Below, in pieces: positions 16,572 to 25,196 of a DNA stretch of 64,000 bases (the first letter of the stretch is position 1; each line of letters starts with the position of its first letter). Origin of the DNA: Gemmobacter nectariphilus DSM 15620 (lineage in GTDB: Bacteria > Pseudomonadota > Alphaproteobacteria > Rhodobacterales > Rhodobacteraceae). Made by a program: the position numbers and the translations under genes. The stretch lies in the NCBI RefSeq assembly GCF_000429765.1, contig NZ_AUCM01000007.1:62001-126000 (forward strand). Direction: 5' to 3'. The notes beneath the pieces are model-generated. The model did no database searches. It saw only the letters and a program-made list of their open reading frames with translations, and was not told the DNA's origin.

Positions 16572-17766
16572 CGGTCACCTCCCGGCCCCAAGCCGCCTGA
16601 ATGAGTTTTTCGATGTCGTTGCAAAAGCCGACGGCGGATTCCAGCGCGCGCTCGAACGTCTTTCGGTTCTTGACCGTGGACAGGTCCACCTCAAAGACGG
16701 TCCGCTGGGACAAGCCGGCCTCGCTGACTGCAGAGGATTTCACGAATGGCGTCGGGATCACGCTTTTGCCGAGCAGCTCGCGGATCCATTCCGCCAAGTC
16801 CTGCTGCGTGCTGATGGCCGTGTCGAAACGGGTCAGAAGGTAGGCAAAATTGTCAAAGGATCCGGCGGCACCGTTGTTGTGCAGAACCTCCATCACCCCG
16901 GATGCCATCATCAGAAACTGGCTGGCTGACGCAAGGTCCACGCGCTCGGGTGTGATCGTCATCAGAAGTGAGGTCGATGCGCAGACTGCTGACATGGTGA
17001 GGTAGCCAAGCTGCGGCGGACAGTCGATCAGGACAATGTCATAATCATCCTCGACCTGGCGCAGCGCATCCCGAATGCGGTTGAAAAAGACCGGCTGCTC
17101 ACCGCGGCTGAGTGCGGTCGGTGTCTCGGTTTCGAACTCGGACAACAGAATGCCCGCCGGGACCAGATCAAGCCCGGGAAAATAGGTGTTCCGCAGGACC
17201 GTGGTGATGGATGCCCGCGTCGTATCTCCGTCATTGTAGCGGATTGCATCATAGAGCGTGCCGCCATGCCGGAAATCGATTTCCGGCTGATACCCGAAGA
17301 ACGTGGTCAGCGAGGCCTGGGGGTCGGCGTCGACGACCAGCACCCGATAGCCCCGCAGCGCGAGTCGCATCGCCAAGGTGACCGTCGTGGTGGTTTTTGA
17401 CGAGCCACCCTTGAAGTTCACCGTGGACCAGATCTGGAGCTTGTCGCCCGCGCGGCGACCGGGCAGGAACTGGAACGGGTCCTTGGCAGTTTGTGCCATG
17501 ATGCGCCGGATGTCCAAGATCGACGCAGCCGTATAGTGGCGCTTTCCGCCCGGACCCTGTTCGACTTCAGGGATCTTGTTGTCGAAATGGGCCTTGCGCA
17601 AATAGCCATCGCTAACCCGCAGGAGTTCGGCAACTTCGGAAGAGGAGAAGTTGCGCAGGGTCTTTTCTTCCTTGGGGGCCAGAAACAGCTTGGACATACG
17701 CTCCAGTGCCTCCGAAAGGAGGTTTGCGTCTGCCTTCAGCTTGTCGTGAAGAACAGGTAGGGTCAT
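16561..17766 (-). CDS. repA: RepA, ParA-like partition ATPase
   Basis: 401-residue RepA of the ParA family. An N-terminal winged HTH (residues about 40-90, SSSEVAELLRVSDGYLRKAHFDNKIPEV) for autoregulation is followed by the deviant Walker A motif KGGSSKTT at 119-126. Later come VVDADPQASLTTFFGYQPE and VLIDCPPQLGYLTMSA. It is the first gene of the repABC operon. Its 5' region (17767-18292) has no other gene and should hold the repABC promoter. A complete, intact repABC set indicates that this window contains a replicon's own maintenance locus. Confidence 0.95.
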   Translation of the reverse strand: MTLPVLHDKLKADANLLSEALERMSKLFLAPKEEKTLRNFSSSEVAELLRVSDGYLRKAHFDNKIPEVEQGPGGKRHYTAASILDIRRIMAQTAKDPFQFLPGRRAGDKLQIWSTVNFKGGSSKTTTTVTLAMRLALRGYRVLVVDADPQASLTTFFGYQPEIDFRHGGTLYDAIRYNDGDTTRASITTVLRNTYFPGLDLVPAGILLSEFETETPTALSRGEQPVFFNRIRDALRQVEDDYDIVLIDCPPQLGYLTMSAVCASTSLLMTITPERVDLASASQFLMMASGVMEVLHNNGAAGSFDNFAYLLTRFDTAISTQQDLAEWIRELLGKSVIPTPFVKSSAVSEAGLSQRTVFEVDLSTVKNRKTFERALESAVGFCNDIEKLIQAAWGREVTDAK

Positions 17767-18292
17767 GGTCCGCTCGTATCCTGTCGCCTGTTTGCGTTAC
17801 TCAGGGTTGGCGGTCAACTTGGCCCTGTGGAAACGCACTTGGCGAGCATTTTTTGGTTTTGCCGTTACAGCTATGCCTGCAGAGCCTTAAGTTCTCAAGG
17901 AAAATCGTTCGCATCTATCTTGGGCTGGCCCTGCAGAAGTCTACCAGATGTTGCAACCATGCTCATGTGTCGCCTGAGATAGGTAGATCAAGCATCTGTT
18001 TTTATTGTAGTAATTGGAGAGGTTCGTCTCGGCCGCGTGTGAGGTGTCGATGATTTTCGATGCTGGTTCCGATCTGGCGGTCGGAGCGGTAGTAACGCAA
18101 TACCCTGTGCTTCTGGCTCACTGCGTGACCCTCAGGCGCGGGGTCCGATTCTGACCCTGCGCAGAGGTGTTTCACGCCTTCGATCGAGGCTCAGGTCAAT
18201 TCCGTTACCGGGCAGCATTGACCTCGAGTGGCCGCTGAAGTCTCAGTCAGGAGGAAGACACGAACGGGCAGGGCGCGCATTATCGGCGGGGG
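17767..18292. other. Gene-free repA upstream region
   Basis: 526 bp with no ORF I can support. It should contain the repABC promoter and RepA operators. I see an imperfect inverted repeat at 17885-17900 (CCTTAAGTTCTCAAGG) that could be such an operator. Lower GC near 17860-18020 fits a promoter and regulatory region. The distal part, 18050-18292, shows nothing I recognise. Confidence 0.4.
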
Positions 18293-18652
18293 TCATCGGT
18301 CGTGGCGCGGCTCCAGCAGGCGTATCAGCATGCGCCGCTGCTGATCCTGAGCACCGAAGAACACTGCAAGGATCCTGATCAGGCCACTGGTCTCATCGGC
18401 GATGAACCAGAATGTCGCCTTGCCAAGCGTCAGCTGCCGCAGCCCGGGGAGCAAGTCGTCATGTCGGCTGCCGCGATGCGGAGCCGTCGCAATGCGATAC
18501 GTATCCTCGAGGATTGCATCAATTCTCTGAGCAGCCCGCGTCTCTGCTTCGGCTCGGGTCTCGCCAAACGCAACATAGCTTTCGACCAGGTGGTCGAGGA
18601 TCAGCGCAAAATCCTGTTCTGTTTGCGCAGCGAACTCAATGCGCCAACTCAT
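18293..18652 (-). CDS. parE: ParE/RelE-family toxin
   Basis: 119-residue toxin of the RelE/ParE superfamily. It starts MSWRIEFAAQTEQDFALILDHLVESY, and C-terminal strands read GLRQLTLGKATFWFIADETSGLIRILAVFFGAQD, the typical ParE fold. ParE toxins block DNA gyrase. Its ATG overlaps the antitoxin stop by one base (TGATG), so the pair is co-translated. Location next to repA fits a plasmid post-segregational stability module. At 119 residues it is slightly longer than usual because of an insertion around residues 30-45. Confidence 0.88.
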   Translation of the reverse strand: MSWRIEFAAQTEQDFALILDHLVESYVAFGETRAEAETRAAQRIDAILEDTYRIATAPHRGSRHDDLLPGLRQLTLGKATFWFIADETSGLIRILAVFFGAQDQQRRMLIRLLEPRHDR

Positions 18653-18921
18653 CAGATGTGGGTGTCGCCTGTCCTGGGCATCCTACGGGCAGTCAAGCGG
18701 CTGCGCATCTCTTCGGCAGAGATGAAGGGCCCGGACAACCGCTCCTCGAGCAGTGCCTTCAGTGCCGCTCGTTCCAGCCGCTCATCCTCGGCTTTTTGAC
18801 GGAGCAGATCCAATCCGTGCTGCACGACGGCGCTGACGGAAGTAAAACGTCCGTCTTGCACCTGTGCGCGGGCGAAGGCGTGATGTTCGTCGCTGAGTGA
18901 GATCGAGGATTTTACGGTCAT
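18652..18921 (-). CDS. parD: ParD-family antitoxin
   Basis: 89-residue CopG/ParD-type antitoxin. A ribbon-helix-helix N-terminus (MTVKSSISLSDEHHAFARAQVQDGRFTSVSAVVQHGLDLLRQKAEDE) binds DNA, and a helical C-terminus (ERLSGPFISAEEMRSRL) would wrap the toxin. It precedes parE with a TGATG junction. A sigma-70-like promoter is visible at 18943-18971. Autorepression by the ParD-ParE complex is the rule in this family. Confidence 0.9.
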   Translation of the reverse strand: MTVKSSISLSDEHHAFARAQVQDGRFTSVSAVVQHGLDLLRQKAEDERLERAALKALLEERLSGPFISAEEMRSRLTARRMPRTGDTHI

Positions 18922-18942
18922 GGCGTTGGCTCCTGCTGTTTG

Positions 18943-18971
18943 ATGGTATGACTTGGTACTACTGTCGTCAA
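18943..18971 (-). promoter_or_regulatory. Promoter of parDE
   Basis: Reading leftward: TTGACG, 17-bp spacer, TACCAT, ending 21 bp before the parD ATG. The spacer and -10 contain the direct repeat TACCA (TACCAAGTCATACCA), a plausible ribbon-helix-helix operator. Confidence 0.5.
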
Positions 18972-19068
18972 GAGTCGTGACCAGAATCCTGTCGAACCGG
19001 TAAGTGCCGAGGCTGATTTGCCGCAGCGACGAGCCCCTGAAGCGCGTCTTGCGTCTAGATCGCTTCGT

Positions 19069-19093
19069 ATCCGATAAGGCAAGATTATCGGAT
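19069..19093. repeat. 9-bp inverted repeat followed by T-run
   Basis: ATCCGATAA, 7-nt loop, TTATCGGAT, then ATTTTTC on the + strand. It has the form of a rho-independent terminator for rightward transcription, although no rightward gene remains here. It may be left over from a deleted gene or mark a recombination junction between parDE and the lplA remnant. Confidence 0.45.
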
Positions 19094-19309
19094 ATTTTTC
19101 AAGAAAACCATGTGGTAAGCATTCTGGCTGAATTTCGCGCATTCGGCTGACTGCATCCCAGCAAATTCAGGGGAGGCGAAAGGATCCGGCCTGCTGGCGC
19201 CGCCGCAGGTTCGGGCCGATCACCGGCCTTTCGTGACCAAAGCTGTCATATGCCCGACCTGCGCGCCTTGGCTCCGGGTTGTTGCGCCATGCCGATGGTG
19301 ACGGGGTGT

Positions 19310-19560
19310 CCCGGCCAGACACCCGATGCGGCGCCGTGCTGGTCGTGCCCTTGTCCGACAGCTTCTCGCGGCCGATGCGCAGCACGCGCAGCATCTTGTC
19401 GGCGTCCATGTCATAGGCCATCGTCACATGATGCAGCACGGTGCTGTTGCCCGCGAGCCGCTTTTGCGCCGCGCCGCCAATCTTGCCGCGCGGGCTGCCC
19501 TGACGGGAATGGATGCGCCGGTTCGAGGCGGTTCCCTTTACTTCGGCTTTGCCGGTGCCG
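19310..19560 (-). pseudogene. Remnant of a lipoate-protein ligase (LplA-like) gene
   Basis: Within an otherwise unconvincing reading frame there is a clear LplA-family core: GKIGGAAQKR at 19458-19487, then HHVTMAYDMDADKM and LRIGREKLSDKGT down to about 19323. In intact ligases these segments bind lipoyl-AMP and the following helix. Before and after the core the frame loses similarity, and no start codon or full-length domain (normally about 330-380 residues) can be assembled. I therefore read it as a truncated, decayed copy. It sits in a roughly 700-bp gene-poor strip between the plasmid stability genes and the dehydrogenase operon. Confidence 0.65.
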
Positions 19561-19656
19561 CGCGAGGATCCGGCACGCGTTCTGGGGCATGTCACGGCTC
19601 CGCTTCTGGAGCCGTGAACACGCAGGGCGACAAGATCAATGCACCCTGACCCTCGC

Positions 19657-21228
19657 TTACAGGTTCTGTCGCGCAAGTTCCGCCGCGATGTGGTCTGCCT
19701 GCCGGATTGCAAGGGCGACGATGGTCAGCGTTGGATTTTCCGCCGCGCCAGTGGTGAATTGACTGCCATCCGAGATGAACAGGTTGGGGATGTCATGGGT
19801 CTGGCCATGACGGTTCACCACACCGTCGCGCGCATGTTCCGACATCCGGTTGGTGCCGAGGTTATGCGTGGACGGATAGGGCGGCGTCGGGAAGGTGCGG
19901 GTAGCGCCGGCAGCGCGATAGATCGCCTCGCCCTGCCGGTAGGCATGATTGCGCATCGCGATGTCGTTCGGGTGGTCATCGAAATGCACATTCGGTGCAG
20001 GCAGGCCATATTGGTCCTTCACCGTCGAGGACAGGGTGATGCGGTTGGTTTCCTGCGGCATGTCCTCGCCGACAATCCACATGCCCGCCATCCGTTCGTA
20101 ATCATCCATGGCCGAGGTGAAGCCACGCCCCCAGCCACCCGGATCAAGGAAGGCCGCCATGAAGGGCAGGCCCAGCGACAGGGTTTCCAGTTCGTAGCCG
20201 CCGACGAAACCGCGGGACGGGTCGAACCGTGCCTCGTCCTGCACGATCCCCGCCATGGTGGTTCCGCGCCACATCCGCACCGGCTTTTCGAACACGCCAT
20301 AGACCGACCCGGTGACATGACGCATGTAGTTGCGCCCGACCTGACCCGAGGAATTGGCCAGACCATCGGGGAACATCTGGGAGGCGGAATTCAGCAGCAG
20401 GCGCGGGCTTTCGATGGAATTGCCCGCAACGCAGACCACACGCGCCTTCTGGAAATGCTGGTTGCCTTCCTTGTCGGCATAAAGCGCGCCGGTGACGCGG
20501 CCCTTGGCGTCATGTTCGATGCGCAGCACCTGCGCATTGGACCGCACTTCAAGGTTGCCGGTGGCCTCGCCCTTCGGGATGTCGGTGTAGGCGGCCGACC
20601 ATTTCGCGCCCCATTTGCAGCCCTGGAAGCAGAAGCCGGTCTGCTGGCAGGCCGGGCGGTCATCGTTCTCGACCGAGTTGATGGCCATGCGCCCGGTGGA
20701 AACCTCTTTGTATCCCAGGGCAAGCGCGCCCTTTTCCAGCACCTTGTAATTGTTGTTGCCAGGCAGGCCGGGGAAATTGCCGGTGCGGGTCACGCCCAGC
20801 TTGGCCTCGGCCTTTTCATACCACGGCGCCATTTCCTCGGCGTCGATCGGCCAGTCCAGCAGATTGGCGCCCGTGACATGGCCATAGGTGGTGCGGGCCT
20901 TCCATTCATGCGGACGGAACCGCAGCGAGGCCCCGGCCCAGTGGATCGTGGTGCCGCCGACAGCCTTGACGATCCAGGCAGGCAGGCCCGAGAAATCCTG
21001 TGCCACCCGCCAGTCACCCGAAGTGGTCCGCGCATCAAGCCATGACAGCTGGCCGAAGGCATCCCATTCGTCGTTGATGTAATCCTCGGGCAGATACCGT
21101 CCGCCCGCTTCCAGCGCCACGACCTTGACGCCCTTTTGCGCCAGTTCGTTGGCCAGCACCCCGCCGCCCGCGCCGGTGCCGATGATCAGGACGATCGAGT
21201 CGTCATTCAGGTCGAATTTCGCAACCAT
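19657..21228 (-). CDS. GMC-family oxidoreductase (FAD-dependent dehydrogenase subunit)
   Basis: 523-residue GMC oxidoreductase. The FAD-binding motif is IIGTGAGGGVLA at residues 15-26. The C-terminal GMC domain has the conserved histidine in STHNLGTNRMSEH and AENPTLTIVALAIR near the end. It is most like the catalytic subunit of membrane-bound gluconate/polyol/alcohol dehydrogenases that pair with a Tat-exported small subunit. Such a partner is encoded 13 bp upstream (21242-21766). The start at 21228 (MVAKFDLND) is chosen because the longer frame runs through the upstream gene. It is the last gene of the nine-gene leftward operon. A cytochrome c subunit is absent, so electron transfer must use another carrier. 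The substrate is not identifiable. Confidence 0.9.
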   Translation of the reverse strand: MVAKFDLNDDSIVLIIGTGAGGGVLANELAQKGVKVVALEAGGRYLPEDYINDEWDAFGQLSWLDARTTSGDWRVAQDFSGLPAWIVKAVGGTTIHWAGASLRFRPHEWKARTTYGHVTGANLLDWPIDAEEMAPWYEKAEAKLGVTRTGNFPGLPGNNNYKVLEKGALALGYKEVSTGRMAINSVENDDRPACQQTGFCFQGCKWGAKWSAAYTDIPKGEATGNLEVRSNAQVLRIEHDAKGRVTGALYADKEGNQHFQKARVVCVAGNSIESPRLLLNSASQMFPDGLANSSGQVGRNYMRHVTGSVYGVFEKPVRMWRGTTMAGIVQDEARFDPSRGFVGGYELETLSLGLPFMAAFLDPGGWGRGFTSAMDDYERMAGMWIVGEDMPQETNRITLSSTVKDQYGLPAPNVHFDDHPNDIAMRNHAYRQGEAIYRAAGATRTFPTPPYPSTHNLGTNRMSEHARDGVVNRHGQTHDIPNLFISDGSQFTTGAAENPTLTIVALAIRQADHIAAELARQNL

Positions 21229-21241
21229 GGTCCTGTTCTCC

Positions 21242-21766
21242 TTACAGCCAGTCGATGTCGTCGAAGCCACGGTCGATATAGCCGCCCTGGCTGAAGGACT
21301 CGCCTTCATAGCCGAACAGCGGCCACAGCTCTTTCTGGTTGTAGAGCCCGGTCACCAGCCCGCCCCGGATCTTCTGGAAGAAGGCCGATTTCTCCATCCC
21401 GCGCAGCAGGGCAACACGGTCATCCTCCCATGCGGCATCCAGATAGCTGGCATGGCCCGCACCCTGTGCGGCCGCATTCAGCGCGGCGATGCCTGCCTCG
21501 ATCTCGGCCGCGGTTTCGGCGGTGTCATAGCCTTTCACCGCCGTGACATAGAAAGCATCACCGATGTGATCATGCGGATAGATGTCGCGCGCCATGCGGA
21601 TCAGCGTGGCAAGCGTTTCGGGCTTCAGCGCCGCTGCCTCATAGGCCCAGGCCGCATTCGGCGCGGCAACAAAGCCTGCGCCGACGATCAGCGTGGTGCC
21701 CGCCGCAAGGCTGTGCGCGATCAGCTGGCGGCGGGTCATCCCGCGCCAGTTTGGTTTGGTGGTCAT
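21242..21766 (-). CDS. Gluconate 2-dehydrogenase subunit 3-like protein, Tat-exported
   Basis: 174-residue small subunit of the gluconate-2-dehydrogenase subunit 3 family. The N-terminus is a twin-arginine signal (MTRRQLIAHSLAAGTTLIVGAGFVAAPNAAWA, cleavage expected near residue 41). The family body includes LATLIRMARDIYPHD and the C-terminal GLYNQKELWPLFGYEGESFSQGGYIDRGF. Partners of this type carry the GMC flavoprotein across the Tat system as a complex, so the dehydrogenase should work in the periplasm. It lies directly upstream of the GMC gene in the same operon. Confidence 0.88.
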   Translation of the reverse strand: MTTKPNWRGMTRRQLIAHSLAAGTTLIVGAGFVAAPNAAWAYEAAALKPETLATLIRMARDIYPHDHIGDAFYVTAVKGYDTAETAAEIEAGIAALNAAAQGAGHASYLDAAWEDDRVALLRGMEKSAFFQKIRGGLVTGLYNQKELWPLFGYEGESFSQGGYIDRGFDDIDWL

Positions 21767-21821
21767 GGTGTCCTCCTGACTGTTGGCTGAGTGCCCCGCC
21801 GCTCCTCCCGGCGGGGTCGGG

Positions 21822-22217
21822 TCAAAGGTAGCGACCGCCCCGTTCCAGCACCTCGATCTGATAGCCGTCGGGATCGGCGATGAAGAAGAACCGCGCGATC
21901 ACCTCGCCGCCGGGGGCGAAATCGACGATCTTGCGCGGGGCAAGTCCAAGAGCGGTCAGGCGGCCGTGTTCGGCAGCCACATCGGGCACCGACACCGCCA
22001 GATGCCCATAGCCGTCGCCAAGGTCATAGGGCTGGGTCCGGCCCTTGTTGATCGTCAGTTCCAGCTCGAAACTGCTTTCGGCATTCGAAAGGTAGACCAG
22101 CGTGAACGTGTCGAAATCCAGCCGGGCGGCGGGTTTCAGGCCAAAGGCCTCGTGGTAGAACTTCAGCGTGCGTTCCTCGTCAAGAACGCGGATCATGCTG
22201 TGGATGGTCTTGGCCAT
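21822..22217 (-). CDS. gloA: VOC-family protein, glyoxalase I-like
   Basis: 131-residue vicinal-oxygen-chelate protein that follows the glyoxalase I pattern from the start: KTIHSMIRVLDEERTLKFYHEAFGLKP, then ESSFELELTINKG, YGHLAVSVPDV and FFFIADPDGYQIEVLERG. Candidate metal ligands are H6 (IHSMIRV), E52 or E54 (SFELELT), H72 (GHLA) and the E in YQIEVLE. Glyoxalase I converts the hemithioacetal of methylglyoxal and glutathione to S-lactoylglutathione. Its presence inside an operon of alcohol dehydrogenases and a polyol-type importer suggests that a 2-oxoaldehyde forms in this pathway (inference). Confidence 0.82.
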   Translation of the reverse strand: MAKTIHSMIRVLDEERTLKFYHEAFGLKPAARLDFDTFTLVYLSNAESSFELELTINKGRTQPYDLGDGYGHLAVSVPDVAAEHGRLTALGLAPRKIVDFAPGGEVIARFFFIADPDGYQIEVLERGGRYL

Positions 22218-22238
22218 GAGAGGCTCCTTTCCGGTAGA

Positions 22239-23297
22239 TCAGGCGACAAGACGCCCATTGCGATAAAGTCGCAGCGCGGTGTCGCGCACGGTGAAGGCGG
22301 CGGTGTCACCGGGGGCAAGCCCCAGCCCGGCCGGTGCCCGCAGCCGCACCTCGCCCGCCGGGTGGGAGAAGGCCACGATCTCGTCCAGACCCTCGAACCA
22401 CAGCCGCGCCACGCGCGCCCGCATCACGCCGTTTGCACCCGAAAGCCGCGCGTGCTCGGGCCGGAAACCCAGCACGAGGCCATCGGCAGGCAGGCCGTCC
22501 GGCAGCGGCAGCGACAGGCCGGTGCCCGGCACGACGGCCCGCCCCGCGACAGCCAGCGCGGGCAGGAAATTCATGGCGGGCGAGCCGATGAAATGGCCGA
22601 CATGCGTGGTCGCCGGACGTTCGAACAGATCGCGCGGGCGGCCTGCCTGCACCACCTCGCCATGGTTCATCACGATCACCTCTTCGGCAAAGGTCATCGC
22701 CTCGGTCTGGTCATGCGTGACCAGAACCATGGTGACCCGGAATTCGGCGTTGATTTCCTTGAGGATGCGGCGCAGCTCGAATTTCTGCTGCGGGTCGATC
22801 ACGGTCAGCGGCTCGTCCAGCAGGATCGCGGCCACATCCTCGCGCACCAGCCCGCGCCCCAGCGAAACGAGTTGCTTCTGGTCGGCCGTCAGGGCATTGG
22901 CCGGCCGCTTCAGCAGCGGCGCAAGGCCAAGCCGTTCGGCAATGGCCTCTACCCGGCGGCGGATGCGCGGGGCGGGGACGCCCCGGCAGACCAGCGGAAA
23001 GCCAAGGTTTTGCCCCACCGTCATCGAGCGATAGATGACCGGCACCTGAAAGACCTGCGCGATATTGCGCTGGCCGGTGCCCAGACGGGTGACATCCTGC
23101 CCGTCGAACAGCACCCGCCCTTCCGAGGGATGCAGCAGGCCCGAGACGATGTTGAGCATGGTGGATTTGCCGCAGCCCGACGGCCCGAGCAACGCATAGG
23201 TGCCCCCGTCGCGCCAGGTCATGTCCAGCGGTTTCAGCGCATGGGCCGCACCGGGGGCATAGGCATGGCCAAGCTCTTGCAACCGGATCTCAGCCAT
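22239..23297 (-). CDS. ABC importer ATPase, GlpT-like
   Basis: 352-residue ATPase of the CUT1 (UgpC/MalK) group with a C-terminal TOBE-like domain. Walker A is GPSGCGKST at 38-46 and Walker B ILLDEP at 158-163. The usual LSGGQ signature is replaced by LTADQKQ at 136-142, the same oddity I recall in GlpT, one of two ATPases of the rhizobial glycerol importer. Together with RNIAQVFQVPVIYRSMTV this makes a GlpT-like assignment likely. It overlaps the upstream ATPase gene by 8 bp. It probably forms a heterodimer with the other ATPase, one composite site being degenerate. Confidence 0.85.
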   Translation of the reverse strand: MAEIRLQELGHAYAPGAAHALKPLDMTWRDGGTYALLGPSGCGKSTMLNIVSGLLHPSEGRVLFDGQDVTRLGTGQRNIAQVFQVPVIYRSMTVGQNLGFPLVCRGVPAPRIRRRVEAIAERLGLAPLLKRPANALTADQKQLVSLGRGLVREDVAAILLDEPLTVIDPQQKFELRRILKEINAEFRVTMVLVTHDQTEAMTFAEEVIVMNHGEVVQAGRPRDLFERPATTHVGHFIGSPAMNFLPALAVAGRAVVPGTGLSLPLPDGLPADGLVLGFRPEHARLSGANGVMRARVARLWFEGLDEIVAFSHPAGEVRLRAPAGLGLAPGDTAAFTVRDTALRLYRNGRLVA

Positions 23298-24354
23298 GGC
23301 TGGCTCCTTTCGGGATCAGGGCGCCGTCGGCCCCGAAGACCAGCGCCTTGCCCAGATCAAGCGTCAGGCCCAGTTCGGACCCCAGCCGGTGATCGGTCAC
23401 CGCGCGTTCCAGCATCACAAGCGGCTGGCCCGCGGTCACCAGATGCGTGACGGTTTCCGATCCGGAAACCTCGGTCAGGGCGACGCGCGCCGGCAGCGGG
23501 CCGCCGCTGCGGATATCCTCGGCCCGCAGGCCCAGCGTGTAGCGCCCCGGCGGCAAGGCGCGGCCTGTTGCCCCGGCGGATTGCGGCCCCAGATGATCCA
23601 GCACAAGGCCGGTTGCGGTGATTTCGGCCGCCAGCAGGTTGATCGGCGGGTCATTGACCACCCGCGCCGCTGCCAGCGTGGCCGGGGTGCCAAAGACCGC
23701 GCGGGGCGGCCCGGCTTGCAGAACCCGCCCCTCGGCCATCAGCACGGTGCAATCGCCCATCTGAAGCGCCTCGCGCGGGTCGGTGGTGGCATAAAGCGCC
23801 ACAGTGCCACTCTGGCTGCGCAACAGCTCTGCCAGATCCTCGCGCAGACCTTCGCGCAGCTTGTAGTCCAGATTGACGAAAGGCTCGTCCAGCAACAGCA
23901 CCGGTGCGCGCTTGACCAGCGCGCGGGCGATGGCCACGCGCTGCTGTTGTCCACCCGAAAGCGCGCCAGGACGCCGCCCGGTCATCTGCGCCAGCCCGAG
24001 GCGCCCCAGCATCGCGGCAGCGGCCTCGCGGGCGGCCTCGCGCGGCTCACCCCGCCGGATCAGCGGGAAGGCCACGTTGTCGAGCACGCTCAGATGTGGA
24101 TAGTTGATGAACTGCTGGGTGACCATGGCCACCGGGCGCCGCCAGGGCGGCAGTCGTGACCAGTCGGCGCCCGCCAGTGAAATCCGGCCCGATTGCGGCT
24201 GCACCAGCCCGGCCACCGCGCGCAGAAGCGTGGTCTTGCCCGCCCCGGTGCGGCCCAGCAGGGTGGTCATCTGCCCCGGTCTGGCCTCGACACTGACCCC
24301 CGCCAGATGCGGCACGCCGCTTTCGGTCAGGGAAAGATCGCGCAGCACCAGCAT
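23290..24354 (-). CDS. ABC importer ATPase, GlpS-like
   Basis: 354-residue ATPase with a C-terminal TOBE-like domain. Walker A is GRTGAGKTT at 34-42, the Q-loop region reads VTQQFINYP (a GlpS hallmark) and the signature is canonical, LSGGQQQRVAIARAL. The start at 24354 overlaps the preceding permease stop by one base (TGATG); the much longer open frame upstream is a shadow of the permease. Two non-identical ATPases next to each other point to a heterodimeric GlpS/GlpT-type importer for glycerol or another small polyol rather than a typical sugar importer with one MalK. Confidence 0.85.
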   Translation of the reverse strand: MLVLRDLSLTESGVPHLAGVSVEARPGQMTTLLGRTGAGKTTLLRAVAGLVQPQSGRISLAGADWSRLPPWRRPVAMVTQQFINYPHLSVLDNVAFPLIRRGEPREAAREAAAAMLGRLGLAQMTGRRPGALSGGQQQRVAIARALVKRAPVLLLDEPFVNLDYKLREGLREDLAELLRSQSGTVALYATTDPREALQMGDCTVLMAEGRVLQAGPPRAVFGTPATLAAARVVNDPPINLLAAEITATGLVLDHLGPQSAGATGRALPPGRYTLGLRAEDIRSGGPLPARVALTEVSGSETVTHLVTAGQPLVMLERAVTDHRLGSELGLTLDLGKALVFGADGALIPKGASHG

Positions 24355-25196
24355 CAGCGCACCGCCCCGGCAAGACCGCCGCGTGACAGGAAGCGCTCGA
24401 CGACAAAGGCCAGCACCGCAAGCGGCGCGACCGAAACGATGGCCGCTGCCGACAGCGCCCACCATGGCGTCACCGACGAATTCAGCGCCACGATGGAAAC
24501 CGGCAGAAGCTGCGTCTTTGTGAAGGTCAGTGTGAAGGCGAAGAAAAAGTCGTTCCAGCCGAAGATCAGGCAGAACATCCCCGCCACCACGAGGCCCGGC
24601 ATCACATTGGGCAGGATGACCCGCAGGAATGTGGTGACCGGGGGACAGCCGTCCATCCAGGCCATCTCGTCCAGACCGCGCGGAATGGTGTTGAAGAAAT
24701 CCACCATCACCCAGACCGCGATCGGCATCAGCAGCGCGACATAGACCAGGATCAGCCCCGGCAGGCTGTCGAGCAGCCCCAGCCAGCGCAGCATCAGGAA
24801 AAACGGGATCGCCAGCACGATGGGCGGCATGATGCGCTGGCTGATGAAGAAGAAGGTGATGTCGCCATTGCGGATCGGTCCCGCACGAAAGCTGAACCGT
24901 GACAGGCCATAGGCGGCCAGCGTGCCAAGGATCAGCGCGATGACCGATCCGCTCAGCGTCACGACCAGCGAGTTCATGTAGGGTCTGACGATGTTGATCC
25001 CGCCCGCGCCGCCGAACAGCGACTGCCAGCCGCCCAGCGAGGGCTGGTATTGCAGCCAGGGCAGCCATGTAGCCCCGCCGGTCACGCCATTGGCGGTCTT
25101 GAAGCTGGTGCTCAGCATCCAGAGGAAGGGGAAGATCACGAAACCGGACCAGAGCGTGACAGCCAGATATTTCAGCGCGAGATACAGCGTTCTCAT
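24354..25196 (-). CDS. ABC importer permease (MalG/UgpE-type)
   Basis: 280-residue inner-membrane permease with six predicted segments. The EAA-type loop that contacts the ATPase is around DEMAWMDGCPPVTTFLRVILPNVMPG. It starts MRTLYLALKYLAVTLWSGFVIFPFLWMLSTSFK, typical for CUT1 MalG-like subunits. The start at 25196 is set by an ATGA overlap with the other permease gene, and the end overlaps the next ATPase start by one base. Confidence 0.9.
   Translation of the reverse strand: MRTLYLALKYLAVTLWSGFVIFPFLWMLSTSFKTANGVTGGATWLPWLQYQPSLGGWQSLFGGAGGINIVRPYMNSLVVTLSGSVIALILGTLAAYGLSRFSFRAGPIRNGDITFFFISQRIMPPIVLAIPFFLMLRWLGLLDSLPGLILVYVALLMPIAVWVMVDFFNTIPRGLDEMAWMDGCPPVTTFLRVILPNVMPGLVVAGMFCLIFGWNDFFFAFTLTFTKTQLLPVSIVALNSSVTPWWALSAAAIVSVAPLAVLAFVVERFLSRGGLAGAVR

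Noticed and set aside
19167-19712. 181-residue ORF as an intact lipoate ligase gene
   Set aside because: Only the central 55 residues or so match LplA; both ends are out of family and the length is about half of normal.
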